64,000 nucleotides of DNA, from the NCBI GenBank assembly GCA_015232315.1, contig JADFZZ010000023.1, positions 21,935 through 85,934 of the forward strand. Reading direction: 5' to 3'. This document shows positions 1 to 9,116 of the stretch, one piece after another. The number at the start of each line of letters is the position of its first letter. Position 1 is the stretch's first letter. The notes under the pieces were generated by a model. The model ran no database searches. It saw only the letters and a list, made by a program, of their open reading frames with translations, and was not told the origin of the DNA. The position numbers were made by a program, and so were the translations under genes. This DNA is from SAR324 cluster bacterium. GTDB lineage: Bacteria > SAR324 > NAC60-12.

Positions 1-393
1 CCGGAGTTATTCACGCATTATACACTGATTGGCGTGGTCGCTGTGCTGGGTCATGTGCATTCCGTCTTTCTGGGTTTCAAGGGAGGAAAAGGCATTTCAA
101 CCCTGTTTGGTGTGCTGGCCGTGCTGGATTTTCGTGTAGGATTGCTGGTTGCGGTGATCTGGGTTGTTGTCTTTATCGCGAAAAAAATTTCGAGTTTGTC
201 TTCACTGGTCATGCTGGGATGCCTGCCGTTCATGTTTGTGCTGGTTTATAGTATTTCAGGGCAGGGAATCAACTGGACGCAAACCGGATTGATGCTATTT
301 TTGTCGCTATGGCTGATTTATCAGCATCGAGAAAATATCAGGCGACTCCTGGATGGAACAGAAGGCACTTTGAAAGTGCAGGGAAAACGTTAA
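1..393 (+). CDS. plsY: Glycerol-3-phosphate acyltransferase PlsY, C-terminal part
   Basis: The gene enters from the left edge; the reading frame is open from base 1, so the GTG at 34 is not its true start. PlsY is an integral membrane enzyme that transfers the acyl group of acyl-phosphate to glycerol-3-phosphate, the first step of phospholipid synthesis. The visible part shows the family's loop with VLGHVHSVFLGFKGGKG, where the glycine-rich GGKG binds phosphate, followed by two to three hydrophobic segments and a basic tail (HRENIRRLLDGTE). About 130 residues are visible; full PlsY is near 200. The stop (391-393) overlaps the end of the convergent downstream gene by a few bases. Family assignment is firm; the N-terminal third is missing from view. 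Confidence 0.93.
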   Translation, partial: PELFTHYTLIGVVAVLGHVHSVFLGFKGGKGISTLFGVLAVLDFRVGLLVAVIWVVVFIAKKISSLSSLVMLGCLPFMFVLVYSISGQGINWTQTGLMLFLSLWLIYQHRENIRRLLDGTEGTLKVQGKR

Positions 394-1562
394 ATCGTCA
401 GACTCTTCAGCGAAACAGGAAGGTCAACATCCTCTTCATGGGCATCGACGCGGGCAACCTGAAATACAAATTGAAGCCATTCCTCCAGCTTGATGAATTC
501 CCGCATCTGATGTTTGAGCGGAACATGATATTGTGCGATCACCCCATGATAAGCCTTGTGAAGAATGCGCTGGAAAAAAGAATAACGCCTGTATTGCAAC
601 TGTAGCAGGGAAATCAGATTCGCCTTCAGATAGCGCTCCATGCCTTCCCTGATCAGGACATGGACATAAAGAAATTCCTGCATTTTGGCCACATGAAAAC
701 TGTCATTGAAAATATCATCAAAGCCTTCCACGTCCGCCTGTTCTTCAGGCGCGGCTTCTCCATATTTTTGATGCACCATATTTTTAATCAAGTCAAACAC
801 ACCCGTACAAATCTGAATGGAGGGGGTGTATCTCAGTAAATCCTGAATTAAAGTAAATTGAGTGTCAGTGAAAGGAAATTGTCCCAGACTGATCCTGCGT
901 TTTTGTCCGGGAGATGGCTCAAGAATTTGCTGGAACACATTGTTCAAGGGAACAGGTTGTTTGATGATTTCATCTTTCCATAAATCTTCCCTGGTATATT
1001 CCTGATTTTCACCCACCACCTGATTTTTGTTGCCGGACGAGATCTGCCAGAACTTTTCCTGAAGCAACGCCATTTTTTCATGCCCATGAATATTTTCGAG
1101 CAAGGTGTAGTGCAGTGTTCGATAGGCAATTCGCATTTCACCAATAAAATTTTTAATCTTTGATTCCATTTCTTTGAGGGACCATACCTTTGTCAGCATG
1201 GTTTGAATCTCTCCGGAAATTTCATGGTTCGGCTTTGTGTTAAATTTTTGAAGCACTTCCAGAGCCCGGGGGTAGGCTTGAACCAGTCCTTTTATATTTT
1301 TTACCGTGAGATGCTCAAATTCTGTGCTGCTGAATAATAACTGATTGCACAAAACAATTCTGGTCGCGTTCAGAATCAGTTCCTGATCATGGTGTGCTGG
1401 AACCATCCCTGTGAGACCTGCCGCAAAACGGAAAAAATCTATTTCTTCGTATAAACCCATGGATAACTTCCCCGGAAAAAGGATTTGCAGAATAAACTTC
1501 CTGATTCGTGCCTGATGTTTGCATGAGGCTTTCAATGAATCCATACCTCTAACAAAACTCAT
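390..1562 (-). CDS. Uncharacterised helical protein (about 390 aa)
   Basis: I do not recognise this protein. It is soluble in appearance, has no signal peptide or membrane segment, and is rich in predicted helix, with many aromatic and basic residues. The longest reading would start at 1646 and overlap the divergent pentapeptide gene by 75 bases; ATG at 1562 or 1544 is more likely, and neither has a strong ribosome binding site. The C-terminal third contains RRYSFFQRILHKAY followed by HVPLKHQMREF, which is loosely like a segment in three other large unknown proteins of this window (12343-13674, 19536-21560, 35869-38292). It converges on plsY and is divergent from the next gene. Function is unknown. 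Confidence 0.7.
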   Translation of the reverse strand: MSFVRGMDSLKASCKHQARIRKFILQILFPGKLSMGLYEEIDFFRFAAGLTGMVPAHHDQELILNATRIVLCNQLLFSSTEFEHLTVKNIKGLVQAYPRALEVLQKFNTKPNHEISGEIQTMLTKVWSLKEMESKIKNFIGEMRIAYRTLHYTLLENIHGHEKMALLQEKFWQISSGNKNQVVGENQEYTREDLWKDEIIKQPVPLNNVFQQILEPSPGQKRRISLGQFPFTDTQFTLIQDLLRYTPSIQICTGVFDLIKNMVHQKYGEAAPEEQADVEGFDDIFNDSFHVAKMQEFLYVHVLIREGMERYLKANLISLLQLQYRRYSFFQRILHKAYHGVIAQYHVPLKHQMREFIKLEEWLQFVFQVARVDAHEEDVDLPVSLKSLTI

Positions 1563-1571
1563 AAGCAAACC

Positions 1572-3110
1572 ATGCGCCTGAACAAACGTTATTTGATGAT
1601 TTTCCTCCTGATGGTTCCGGTTCTGTATGTTGTCATGAACCCTCACTTCAGGAAAACTACAGCCGGGATCTCTGATGATGCGCCGTTGGAACTGTCAGCG
1701 ACAGAACAATCACGACGTGTTGTAAGTCCTCTATGGCTGGAGGCTGGCATGGAAGTGGATTCTTTTTCAAAAGACAAATTGAACAAACGTATCAAGCAGG
1801 GTTTTAAATTTATTCAGGGCGCGCCTCTGGAAGAAATGGATCTGACCGGCGCCTATCTGATGTCCATGAATTTATCGGGCACACGTTTTAACCGAACGAT
1901 CCTGAAAAACGCGCAATTGATCAATACCGTATGGGCCTTCGCGGATCTGACAGAAGCGGATCTCAGCGAGAGCACATTGCGTGGCGCCCGGTTTAAAGAC
2001 GCAATTGTGGTCAGAACCAATTTTCAGGGCGCCCGACTTCAGGGGGCGCAGGGACTTCCGGAATGGGTGATGCAGGGGGTTTCCGCAGACCAGATATTTG
2101 AATTTAATATTCTGGTCCATCGTGTTCGCCGGGGCTTTAATCAGCTTGATGGAAGTCGGTTGACAGGTGGTGATTTTTCAGGCGTGTTTCTAAAAAACGG
2201 ATCCTTTCAACAAGCGGATCTGAGCCATGTGAATTTCAGTCATGCGGATTTACGAGGCAGTCGTTTTGATGGTGCTGTGCTTGATTTTGCTGATTTTTCA
2301 GGCGCGGATGTGCGGGGAGCCTGTTTTATAAAAGTCCGTGGTTTGCCTCCATGGATCTCAATGGGATTGAATGATCAGGGGGTCTTTGACGAAAAACAGC
2401 TTGTGGCCGCGGTTCGTGCAGGATTTCATCAACTACAGGGAGCCTTTTTACCCGGAGCTGATTTTTCAGGTGTCCGGTTTTCTGAAGCTGATGTTCGTCA
2501 GGCTGTTTTACCTGGAGCTAATTTCAGTGGCAGTTCATGGCATTTATCAAATTTTGAAGACAGCGATTTATCCGGAAGCCTGATGACAGACGTATTTTTT
2601 GAAAAGACTCTGTTTCATAAGGCACGCTGGCATCGAACTCAACTGGAGGGTGCGGTGTTTGATCATGCGGAGGGATTACCGCCATGGATTCAGGCAGGAC
2701 TCGATGAACAGGGGATCTATCACCAGAAAACACTGGTTCGCGCCATCAGTCAGGGATTCAAACAATTGCAGGGCGCTCAGCTTGAAGGGGCCTTACTGGA
2801 AGCCATTGAGCTGACGAACGCGAATCTTGAATTTGCCAATTTAAAAAATACAAGATGGATTCGGGTCAATCTGCCCCATTCAAGTTTGCGGCATGCGAAT
2901 CTTCAGGGCGCTCAGTGGCTTGATTCAGATTGTCAGCATGTGGATCTGTCTGAGGCGAATCTGGCGGAAAGTGACTGGGAACGGACTGATTTGCGTCATG
3001 GCAATCTAACCGGGGTCTATCTGAATGAAACAGGGATGAATCAAACACGAATCTTGGCATTATGGAAAGACAAACTGCAAGGGCTTGCCGGTAACCCGTC
3101 ATGGGAATAA
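1572..3110 (+). CDS. Membrane-anchored pentapeptide-repeat protein with four composite modules
   Basis: The N-terminus (residues 7-22) is a single hydrophobic segment after a short basic start, so the protein is probably anchored in the inner membrane with the rest outside, or is exported. Most of the remaining 490 residues are A(D/N)LxG-type pentapeptide repeats (for example 'ADLTEADLSESTL', 'GADFSGVRF'), which fold as a right-handed quadrilateral beta-helix. The repeats are interrupted four times, at about residues 53, 161, 257 and 368, by a similar 40-residue insert: LPxWI, GL, a variable stretch, then R.GF.QLQGA. The gene lies 21 bases before the chemoreceptor gene on the same strand. The fold is clear; the role is unknown. 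Confidence 0.85.
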   Translation: MRLNKRYLMIFLLMVPVLYVVMNPHFRKTTAGISDDAPLELSATEQSRRVVSPLWLEAGMEVDSFSKDKLNKRIKQGFKFIQGAPLEEMDLTGAYLMSMNLSGTRFNRTILKNAQLINTVWAFADLTEADLSESTLRGARFKDAIVVRTNFQGARLQGAQGLPEWVMQGVSADQIFEFNILVHRVRRGFNQLDGSRLTGGDFSGVFLKNGSFQQADLSHVNFSHADLRGSRFDGAVLDFADFSGADVRGACFIKVRGLPPWISMGLNDQGVFDEKQLVAAVRAGFHQLQGAFLPGADFSGVRFSEADVRQAVLPGANFSGSSWHLSNFEDSDLSGSLMTDVFFEKTLFHKARWHRTQLEGAVFDHAEGLPPWIQAGLDEQGIYHQKTLVRAISQGFKQLQGAQLEGALLEAIELTNANLEFANLKNTRWIRVNLPHSSLRHANLQGAQWLDSDCQHVDLSEANLAESDWERTDLRHGNLTGVYLNETGMNQTRILALWKDKLQGLAGNPSWE

Positions 3111-3131
3111 CAATCACATAAAAACAAAACT

Positions 3132-5011
3132 ATGCATCTTTCTATTCGTATAAAAATTCTGCTGGGTTTTCTGAGCACCTTGCTCATCATGGGTGCCAGC
3201 GAAGGCTTCAGTGTGGTTTCCATGAGTGGAATTCTGAATGAAATAAGGAGTATGGTTGATGTGGATGTCGCTATCCGGAAGCAGGCCTATCAGATCCAGT
3301 TCCTGTTTTTTCAGATGCGGCGTCATGAAACGATGCTGACCAACCATTATTCTGCTGAAGAATATGATCTGATTGAAGATCGGCTCAAGCGAATGGAAAC
3401 AGCCTTGGAATCTCTGATGTTATTGTATCAGGATCAACTGTATTCACGTGAGGATCTGGTAAATATTCAGCGGTTTCTGGGAGAGTACCGTTCAGGATTG
3501 GAGCGCATCCAACATGAACTCTCGCGTCGGGGGCAATCACTTCATGATATTTTGCGGCATGATCTGCTCGATATATCAAAAAGTTTAGACCAGGAAGTGT
3601 TGCGGCAGAATTCACCGGAAATGATCCAGCAGGATTTTTTACGGAGATATTTTGAGTCCGGATATCTGGCTGAAGGACGGTTGCTGGAAGACCTTAAAAA
3701 AATAATCGGCCTCTGGCAGGAAAAAATGGAAATGGACGAGTCTGGTGTTCTGACCCCGTTGCATCAAATTCTGAATCAGTATGCAAACAAACTCAATGCG
3801 CTTTCAGGACTTGATCAGCAGCAGCAACTGGATATCAGCATGCTTCAGTCTTCTGTGGAGATGGTGCCTGTAATTCTGGAAAAAATCATACAGCAGGCCG
3901 ATCAGGGGATTGCGGACCATGTGGAAAGTATTGAACGTAAGGAAAAAAAGCAGACATCCTTGTTTTGGTCGGAATCCTTCTTGCTCTTGTGATTGCGGCA
4001 TTTATGGCAGGATGGTTTGTGACCGTGATGATTGTGCAACCTGTGAGGAATGTCACTCACATGGCTGTAAATATTTCCAGGGGAAATCTCAGTATGGATA
4101 AAATGGAGACACATTCCCGGGATGAAATCTCTGATTTGACTGAAAGTCTCAATAATCTTCAGGGCAGTCTCCAACAGATCATCGCACGGTTTCGTTCTTC
4201 TTCAAACAGGATCATGAATTTTTCCAGTATGATTCATGATACAGCCAAAGATGTGGCCGACACGGCAAACGGTCTGGATAAACGGGTACAGATTCAGTCC
4301 AGAGATTTGCGGAAATGCACAGAAATTATTCAGGAAATGGCTCAGATGATGGAAAGTGTTGTGCATATTACGCGCGAGGGCGCCTCCTTGAGCAAAAATG
4401 CTTATCGAGAGTCACTGGATGGAAACCGGCTTATGAGCCAGATGCAGGGGAAAATTGACGAAATCAGCAGGATGACCCGTGAGATTCATACCAGTATTGG
4501 ATTGATTTATGAATTTGCCAACAACACGGCAATTCTGGCCATCAACGCATCGGTTGAAGCCATCAAGGCCGGCGATTCAGGAAAAGGATTCGGTGTTGTC
4601 GCGTCTGAAATCAGAAAACTGGCCGAACAATCGACCACTTATGCCATACAGATCGGAAATCTGGTGGAACGGGCACAATACACTGTGGATGATGGTGTGA
4701 CTATTACCAAAGCGGTGGATCAATCCTTTCAGAACATTAAAGATATTGTGCATTCCATGTCAGACAGCCAGCAGTCGATCGCGCAGATGATTAAAAACCA
4801 AAGTCAGCACAGCCATAATATTATTGTGACAACCATTCATGAAATTGAACGAGGCATGGTAAAAACAGGAACAGAAGCAAGGCATTTGAGTCAATCGGCA
4901 GCCTCACAATCTGAAAAAATCAACAATCTCTCAAAAATGACGCTCCAAACGTTGCAGACCCTTAAGGTTTTCAGAATAGGCAGCATTTCGGTCAAGGACG
5001 ATAATTCATGA
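3132..5011 (+). CDS. Methyl-accepting chemotaxis protein, interrupted by a -1 frameshift
   Basis: Two frames together make one chemoreceptor of about 625 residues. Frame one (3132-3992) gives a first membrane helix (about residues 8-24) and a helical periplasmic sensor domain, and then runs out of frame to a TGA at 3990. Frame two, open through 5011, supplies the second membrane helix (GILLALVIAAFMAGWF), a HAMP region and the cytoplasmic signalling coiled coil with the conserved hairpin tip (NNTAILAINASVEAIKAG, then GKGFGVVASEIRKLAEQS). The join lies at the run of seven A at 3943-3949; reading one base back there fuses the domains perfectly. This may be a one-base sequencing or replication loss, or programmed frameshifting. 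The stop overlaps the next start (ATGA). Confidence 0.85.
3944..3950 (+). other. A AAA AAG slippery heptamer at the chemoreceptor frame join
   Basis: In the upstream frame the bases read GAA AAA AAG, so the heptamer A AAA AAG is in the exact phase used by the bacterial dnaX -1 frameshift site. Slipping back one base gives AAA AAA GCA GAC ATC and enters the frame that encodes the second membrane helix and signalling domain. Without slippage, translation ends at the TGA at 3990-3992. An AAGGA lies directly upstream, but it is closer than the stimulatory Shine-Dalgarno of dnaX. I could not identify a strong downstream stem by eye. A simple homopolymer deletion is the main alternative. Confidence 0.5.
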
Positions 5012-6912
5012 AAATTATTCTGGCCGTCAATGAGCCAACCACCATCAAAACATTGCATGAATTGGGGCTAACGATTTCCGTCATTCATCCGGACAATTCA
5101 ATTGCACAGAAACTTCCGACCGGAGTCCAGTTGATTGAAGGGGATTTTAATGAAGAAGCCACCCTGATTCAGGCCGATATCGGTCATGCTGATGTGTTTC
5201 TGGTTTTGTCCCATGATGACGCATTCAACTTGAATGCGGGCTTGATCGCAAAACGTCTCAATCCCCGGATTCGTGTGGTGATCCGCATGTTCAATCAAAG
5301 TCTGGCGCATCGCATCAATCAGCTTTATGACAATTTTTTCTGTGTTTCCACATCTCATGTGATTTCTCCAGTCTTTGCTTTCCGATTGGTTTTCCCTGAA
5401 TACTGCGGCTATTTTTATCACGATGAGGTCTATCATGTTCTGCGTAATCTTACGATTCCCAAACATTCGCCATGGGTCGGACGCAAGGGCAAAGTGTTTG
5501 ATGAAGGGACCAAAGTTCAACACACCCGGGGCAACGAAGAAATTTTTGATGATGAGGAACCCATCCGTGAAGGCGACTCTGTGATTGTTGCCAAACGGCA
5601 GGAATTAGCGGTCAAGCCACTGGGACTTTTTTCCAGAATCATGCACAGCATCAAATCCCGTTTGGAGCCCATCCAGATTTTTGTGCGGGAGTATATGTTT
5701 CGTGACACGTTGTTCCGGGTGAGTTCGCTTCTCACCATCACCTTGCTGTTGTTTGCTGTTCCCTATTTCTATTTTGCGCTGGATCTCAATTTTCTCGATG
5801 GTGCCTATTTTGCCATCACGATTCTCACAACCATTGGTTTTGGCGACATCAGCTTCATCAATTATCCTGAAATTCATAAGGTGATCGGCATTGGCATCAT
5901 GCTGATCAGTGCTCTGATCATGGCGTTGGTCACAGCGACCGTGACCAATTTTTTCATGTCTGAACGTCTGTCGAGAACACTGGCCCAGTTTCAGATTCCC
6001 CGCATGAATCATTACATTACCTGCGGTTTAGGTGAGATGGGTTCCCAGGTGCTAAAGATTCTCAAGAAGATCGGGATCCCGATTGTGGGAATTGAACCGG
6101 AATCTTCGAATCAATTTCTACAGGAATTAAAGGAACTCAAAATTCCGGTTGTTCAGGGCAACGTCAAGGATGTGACCATTCTGGAGTATGTCAACACACA
6201 TAAGGCAAAAGCGATTTTATTATTGACTCCGGATGATCTGGTAAATCTGGAAGCTTCCATGACAGCACTGGATATGAACCCTGAGATCAGAACCATTATC
6301 AGAATGGAAAAAATGGAATCAGGGTTGGGGGCACAGGCAGAAAGTCCGGCAAAACTGTCTTCGTTTTTCTTTGTGTCCGCCGCCTTGGGCGAACCAAGCA
6401 TCGGCATCATGGAAGATCGTGGCAACCCCTATCTGATTTTTCAGATCAGCGTCGATCATTTTCCAAGATTGCTGGATCAGTCGTTGCTGGATATTTCAAT
6501 TGCATACGACCTCAGTATTATCATGCATTCCACTGAATGGGATTATCTTAAAAATCTGGATAATAAATATTTACGGGCCGGTGAATGGGCCATTTGCATG
6601 GGACGTATGGAGTCGCTGCTGGCATTGCAGCAGAATGAACCATTATCCAATAGCAGTCATCAAGTGTTAATTGAGTATGTTCCTGAAATCAGTTTGGCTC
6701 AAGTTTCTTCAATTTTAGCCGATTATCATGAAAGAGACCCTGAGGAAATCCGTGCGACCCTGAAACATCTGCCCTGGGTTGCGTTGGAAAAAGTCTCGCT
6801 GGCTCAGGCGCGGGTGCTTGTAAAACAATTGCAGGCACTGGGAGTGCTGGCTCACGCTTTAAAAAATCAGCAGTCCGGTGTGGATCAGCTATTGTCAGAA
6901 TTAGGATTATAG
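5008..6912 (+). CDS. Potassium channel with two RCK (TrkA-N) modules
   Basis: The protein begins with a TrkA-N/RCK nucleotide-binding module (residues 1-130) and a TrkA-C-like segment (about 140-200). A two-helix pore follows: TM1 near 236-257, pore loop with the selectivity filter TTIGFGD at 274-280, and TM2 near 292-315. A second RCK module starts at about 334 (ITCGLGEMGSQVLKIL) and extends past residue 500. The last 60 residues (about 571-625) resemble the C-terminal domain of ribosomal protein L7/L12, an unusual appendage. The start codon overlaps the stop of the chemoreceptor gene (ATGA), implying coupled translation. It should gate K+ flux in response to a ligand bound by the RCK ring. 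Having cytoplasmic RCK domains on both sides of one pore is less common than a single C-terminal one. Confidence 0.88.
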   Translation: MKIILAVNEPTTIKTLHELGLTISVIHPDNSIAQKLPTGVQLIEGDFNEEATLIQADIGHADVFLVLSHDDAFNLNAGLIAKRLNPRIRVVIRMFNQSLAHRINQLYDNFFCVSTSHVISPVFAFRLVFPEYCGYFYHDEVYHVLRNLTIPKHSPWVGRKGKVFDEGTKVQHTRGNEEIFDDEEPIREGDSVIVAKRQELAVKPLGLFSRIMHSIKSRLEPIQIFVREYMFRDTLFRVSSLLTITLLLFAVPYFYFALDLNFLDGAYFAITILTTIGFGDISFINYPEIHKVIGIGIMLISALIMALVTATVTNFFMSERLSRTLAQFQIPRMNHYITCGLGEMGSQVLKILKKIGIPIVGIEPESSNQFLQELKELKIPVVQGNVKDVTILEYVNTHKAKAILLLTPDDLVNLEASMTALDMNPEIRTIIRMEKMESGLGAQAESPAKLSSFFFVSAALGEPSIGIMEDRGNPYLIFQISVDHFPRLLDQSLLDISIAYDLSIIMHSTEWDYLKNLDNKYLRAGEWAICMGRMESLLALQQNEPLSNSSHQVLIEYVPEISLAQVSSILADYHERDPEEIRATLKHLPWVALEKVSLAQARVLVKQLQALGVLAHALKNQQSGVDQLLSELGL

Positions 6913-6951
6913 GATAACAACCAATTTTAGGGCCTGTGTTAAAAGTCGACA

Positions 6952-7116
6952 GTGGTAAGTTCTCAGCTTTCAGTTCTCAGTTTTTTTGAACCGATTGAAA
7001 TTATTATGATTTTCATATAAATCTAAAAGGTTCTTTGAAAAAGAAGATATTCAGAAAACTTTAAATTTCAATGATTTACTAAAAGCTGAAGGCTGATAAC
7101 TGAAAACTTACAACTC
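6952..7116. repeat. Imperfect inverted repeat pair around about 95 bp (MITE-like)
   Basis: This is most of the 284-base gap between the channel and the glycosyltransferase. A left arm of about 34 bases (6952-6985, containing GTAAGTTCTCAGCTTTCAG) is matched in inverted orientation by 7082-7116 (containing CTGATAACTGAAAACTTACA), with roughly three quarters of the positions agreeing. A third copy forms the hairpin at 9982-10025. No gene is visible inside. The arrangement looks like a small non-coding mobile or palindromic repeat. Confidence 0.5.
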
Positions 7117-7196
7117 TTGAGTTAAAAGAAATGATTCTGACCATGAGGACAGGATGCGTTCAGTCTGGAAAACATCGCCTTTGACCGAGGAGGATT

Positions 7197-8321
7197 ATGC
7201 AAAAACCGATCTTGTCTATTGTGGTTCCATCTTACAACAGTGCGCCGTTGTTGCATCGCTGTTTGAGAGAACTGGAAAACCAGAATGCCAGCAAGCATCT
7301 GTTTGAAGTGATTATTGTCAACGATGGCTCAACCGATAATACTCAGGAAGTGCTGAGTTCCATCGCGCAAACCACCACGTTGCGGCTACAATTGTTTCAG
7401 ATTCCACATAGCGGCCCGGCTATTGCCAGAAATCATGGCGTGCTTCATGCCAGGGGCGAATGGATTGGTTTTATTGATGCGGATGTCTCAATTTCAGCAC
7501 AGTGGGTGCAAACAGGATTGAACCTGATTCAACAGTATCCTGAAGTCGGCGGTTTTGAAGGTAAAACAGAAATTGTGCCCCGGGAACTGGTGACACCGTT
7601 CACACATCAGACATCCAATACTTACGGGGGCCGTTATCCCACATGCAATTTGATTTTACGCCGCTCCTTGTGTGTGTTTTATCCAGGCTATAAAATCCCG
7701 TTTCGTGAAGACACGGATCTCGCTTTTTGTGTGTTACAATCGGGTTATCAAATTCGTTTTTGTGAAGACCTGCTGGTTTATCACCCACCATTGACGCCTC
7801 AATACTCAAGACCCCTGGCGTTGGCACTCCGGTATTATTATGACGGATTGCTGGCCAGACGTTTTCCTGAAAAATACAAGAATGATGTGGATGTCCATCA
7901 GGTGATGGGATTCAGAATTTCACATTTAAGACGAAAAATTTATAATGTTTTTGTTTTTTCCCAAATGCTGTGCCTGCTCATGATACCGATTGCGTCAGTT
8001 CCACCAACATCGCTCGTGGCGGTGAGTCTGTTTCATTTATTTTGTTTTTTTCTGGTTGTCACTGTTCATTTGGTACACACAAAACTGTCCAGCCTCAGAT
8101 TTACAGATTTACTGATTCTGACCATGATCACTTATTGGGTGCCGTGGGTGATGCTGGTTCAACGTTTAAGGGGATTCTGGCATTTTAGAAATATTTCCGA
8201 GTTCACGCCTGTTTCGCTTGGAAAAATAAAATATCCCTTGCCTGCCAATGTCATTCCTTTATCCACATTGTCTCCCATCAGGGCCGCGTCACCTTCTGTA
8301 TTATACCGTAAGGCGGATTGA
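7197..8321 (+). CDS. Family 2 glycosyltransferase with C-terminal membrane helices
   Basis: The N-terminal 220 residues are a GT-A fold glycosyltransferase. The start is typical (SIVVPSYNSAPLLHRCL), the nucleotide-sugar region has VNDGSTDNT, and the metal-binding DxD-like motif is FIDADVS. The acceptor-side acidic motif is FREDTDLAF. At least two hydrophobic segments follow (about residues 255-320), so the enzyme is held on the inner membrane and probably adds a sugar to a lipid-linked glycan. The start has a strong ribosome binding site, GAGGAGG. There are no neighbouring polysaccharide genes, so substrate and product cannot be inferred. A terminator-like hairpin follows the stop. Confidence 0.9.
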   Translation: MQKPILSIVVPSYNSAPLLHRCLRELENQNASKHLFEVIIVNDGSTDNTQEVLSSIAQTTTLRLQLFQIPHSGPAIARNHGVLHARGEWIGFIDADVSISAQWVQTGLNLIQQYPEVGGFEGKTEIVPRELVTPFTHQTSNTYGGRYPTCNLILRRSLCVFYPGYKIPFREDTDLAFCVLQSGYQIRFCEDLLVYHPPLTPQYSRPLALALRYYYDGLLARRFPEKYKNDVDVHQVMGFRISHLRRKIYNVFVFSQMLCLLMIPIASVPPTSLVAVSLFHLFCFFLVVTVHLVHTKLSSLRFTDLLILTMITYWVPWVMLVQRLRGFWHFRNISEFTPVSLGKIKYPLPANVIPLSTLSPIRAASPSVLYRKAD

Positions 8322-8328
8322 ATTGTTT

Positions 8329-8355
8329 AAGAACGCATTCATCTATTGCGTTCTT
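8329..8355 (+). terminator. Terminator-like hairpin after the glycosyltransferase
   Basis: AAGAACGCA at 8329-8337 pairs perfectly with TGCGTTCTT at 8347-8355 around a 9-base loop, 8 bases after the stop codon. There is no long T-tract, so it may work only weakly or may stabilise the 3' end. Confidence 0.45.
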
Positions 8356-8424
8356 CTGCGTGAATGTTTATGAACAATGAAGAATGAAATAATCAGTCAT
8401 TGTTCAGGGGGGAGTCGATATCTT

Positions 8425-9033
8425 ATGAGTTACCGACACATTGTCATACCGTCCAGATCCGAGTTGTATTGCCCTATCTGCCACATGGAGGATGAATGCA
8501 AAACTCATTGTGTGGAAGTCTGGAAGGGCGAACAGCGGATTGATCATCTGACCATCATCATTGAACAGAATCAGGGGATGATCACTCCTGCGTTTCGGGA
8601 AAAATTTACGCATATCGAAAATTGTTTTGAAGGGTTCTATCGTGTGAGTTGGTATGAGGATGCTCCGCTCAGGCATTTGCCATTGTTCAGTGGAAAAATA
8701 CTCGACACACCCTCTACTTCTGAACAATGGCATGCACTGTTTCATCCACGGGGAATTCAGTTGCTGGAAGTTTACAATGAACTGATTGTCGCGCAAATCC
8801 GCAAACCGGACCAGATACGAAAGATTCTGCGAGCCATGCGTCAAACGCCTCAGAACGTCCGGCATGAGTCAGGTGGGTTTCAGCAACTATCACTGTTTTC
8901 CATGGATGACATTGCCCAGTTTCAAACGGAAAATAAAATGACCGAACAAGCAATGATGGAGGAGGTCACGTCGTTATGCGACGCTATTGAACCTGAAAAA
9001 TTAATGGAAGAAATTTTAAAGAACCTGACATGA
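8425..9033 (+). CDS. Uncharacterised protein with an N-terminal Cys/His cluster
   Basis: I do not recognise the family. The chosen start, ATG 8425 (MSYRHIVIPSR), has GGGGGAG 11 bases upstream; an earlier ATG at 8377 would add 16 residues that look non-coding. Near the N-terminus, CPICHMEDECKTHC could bind a metal. The rest is a mixed alpha/beta protein of about 200 residues with an acidic, helical C-terminus and no signal peptide or membrane segment. The next gene on the same strand starts 83 bases later, so joint transcription is possible. Confidence 0.65.
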   Translation: MSYRHIVIPSRSELYCPICHMEDECKTHCVEVWKGEQRIDHLTIIIEQNQGMITPAFREKFTHIENCFEGFYRVSWYEDAPLRHLPLFSGKILDTPSTSEQWHALFHPRGIQLLEVYNELIVAQIRKPDQIRKILRAMRQTPQNVRHESGGFQQLSLFSMDDIAQFQTENKMTEQAMMEEVTSLCDAIEPEKLMEEILKNLT

Positions 9034-9116
9034 TTTTTAACAGCAGGGGCCGATGGGTTGAAAACCATTTCCTGCAGGATATGACAGGGCTATCGTCGAT
9101 TGCGTTATGGAGGTAG

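Noticed and set aside
5098..5523. Minus-strand frame opposite the potassium channel gene
   Set aside because: It is a shadow of the channel gene; the plus frame has clear RCK and pore motifs.
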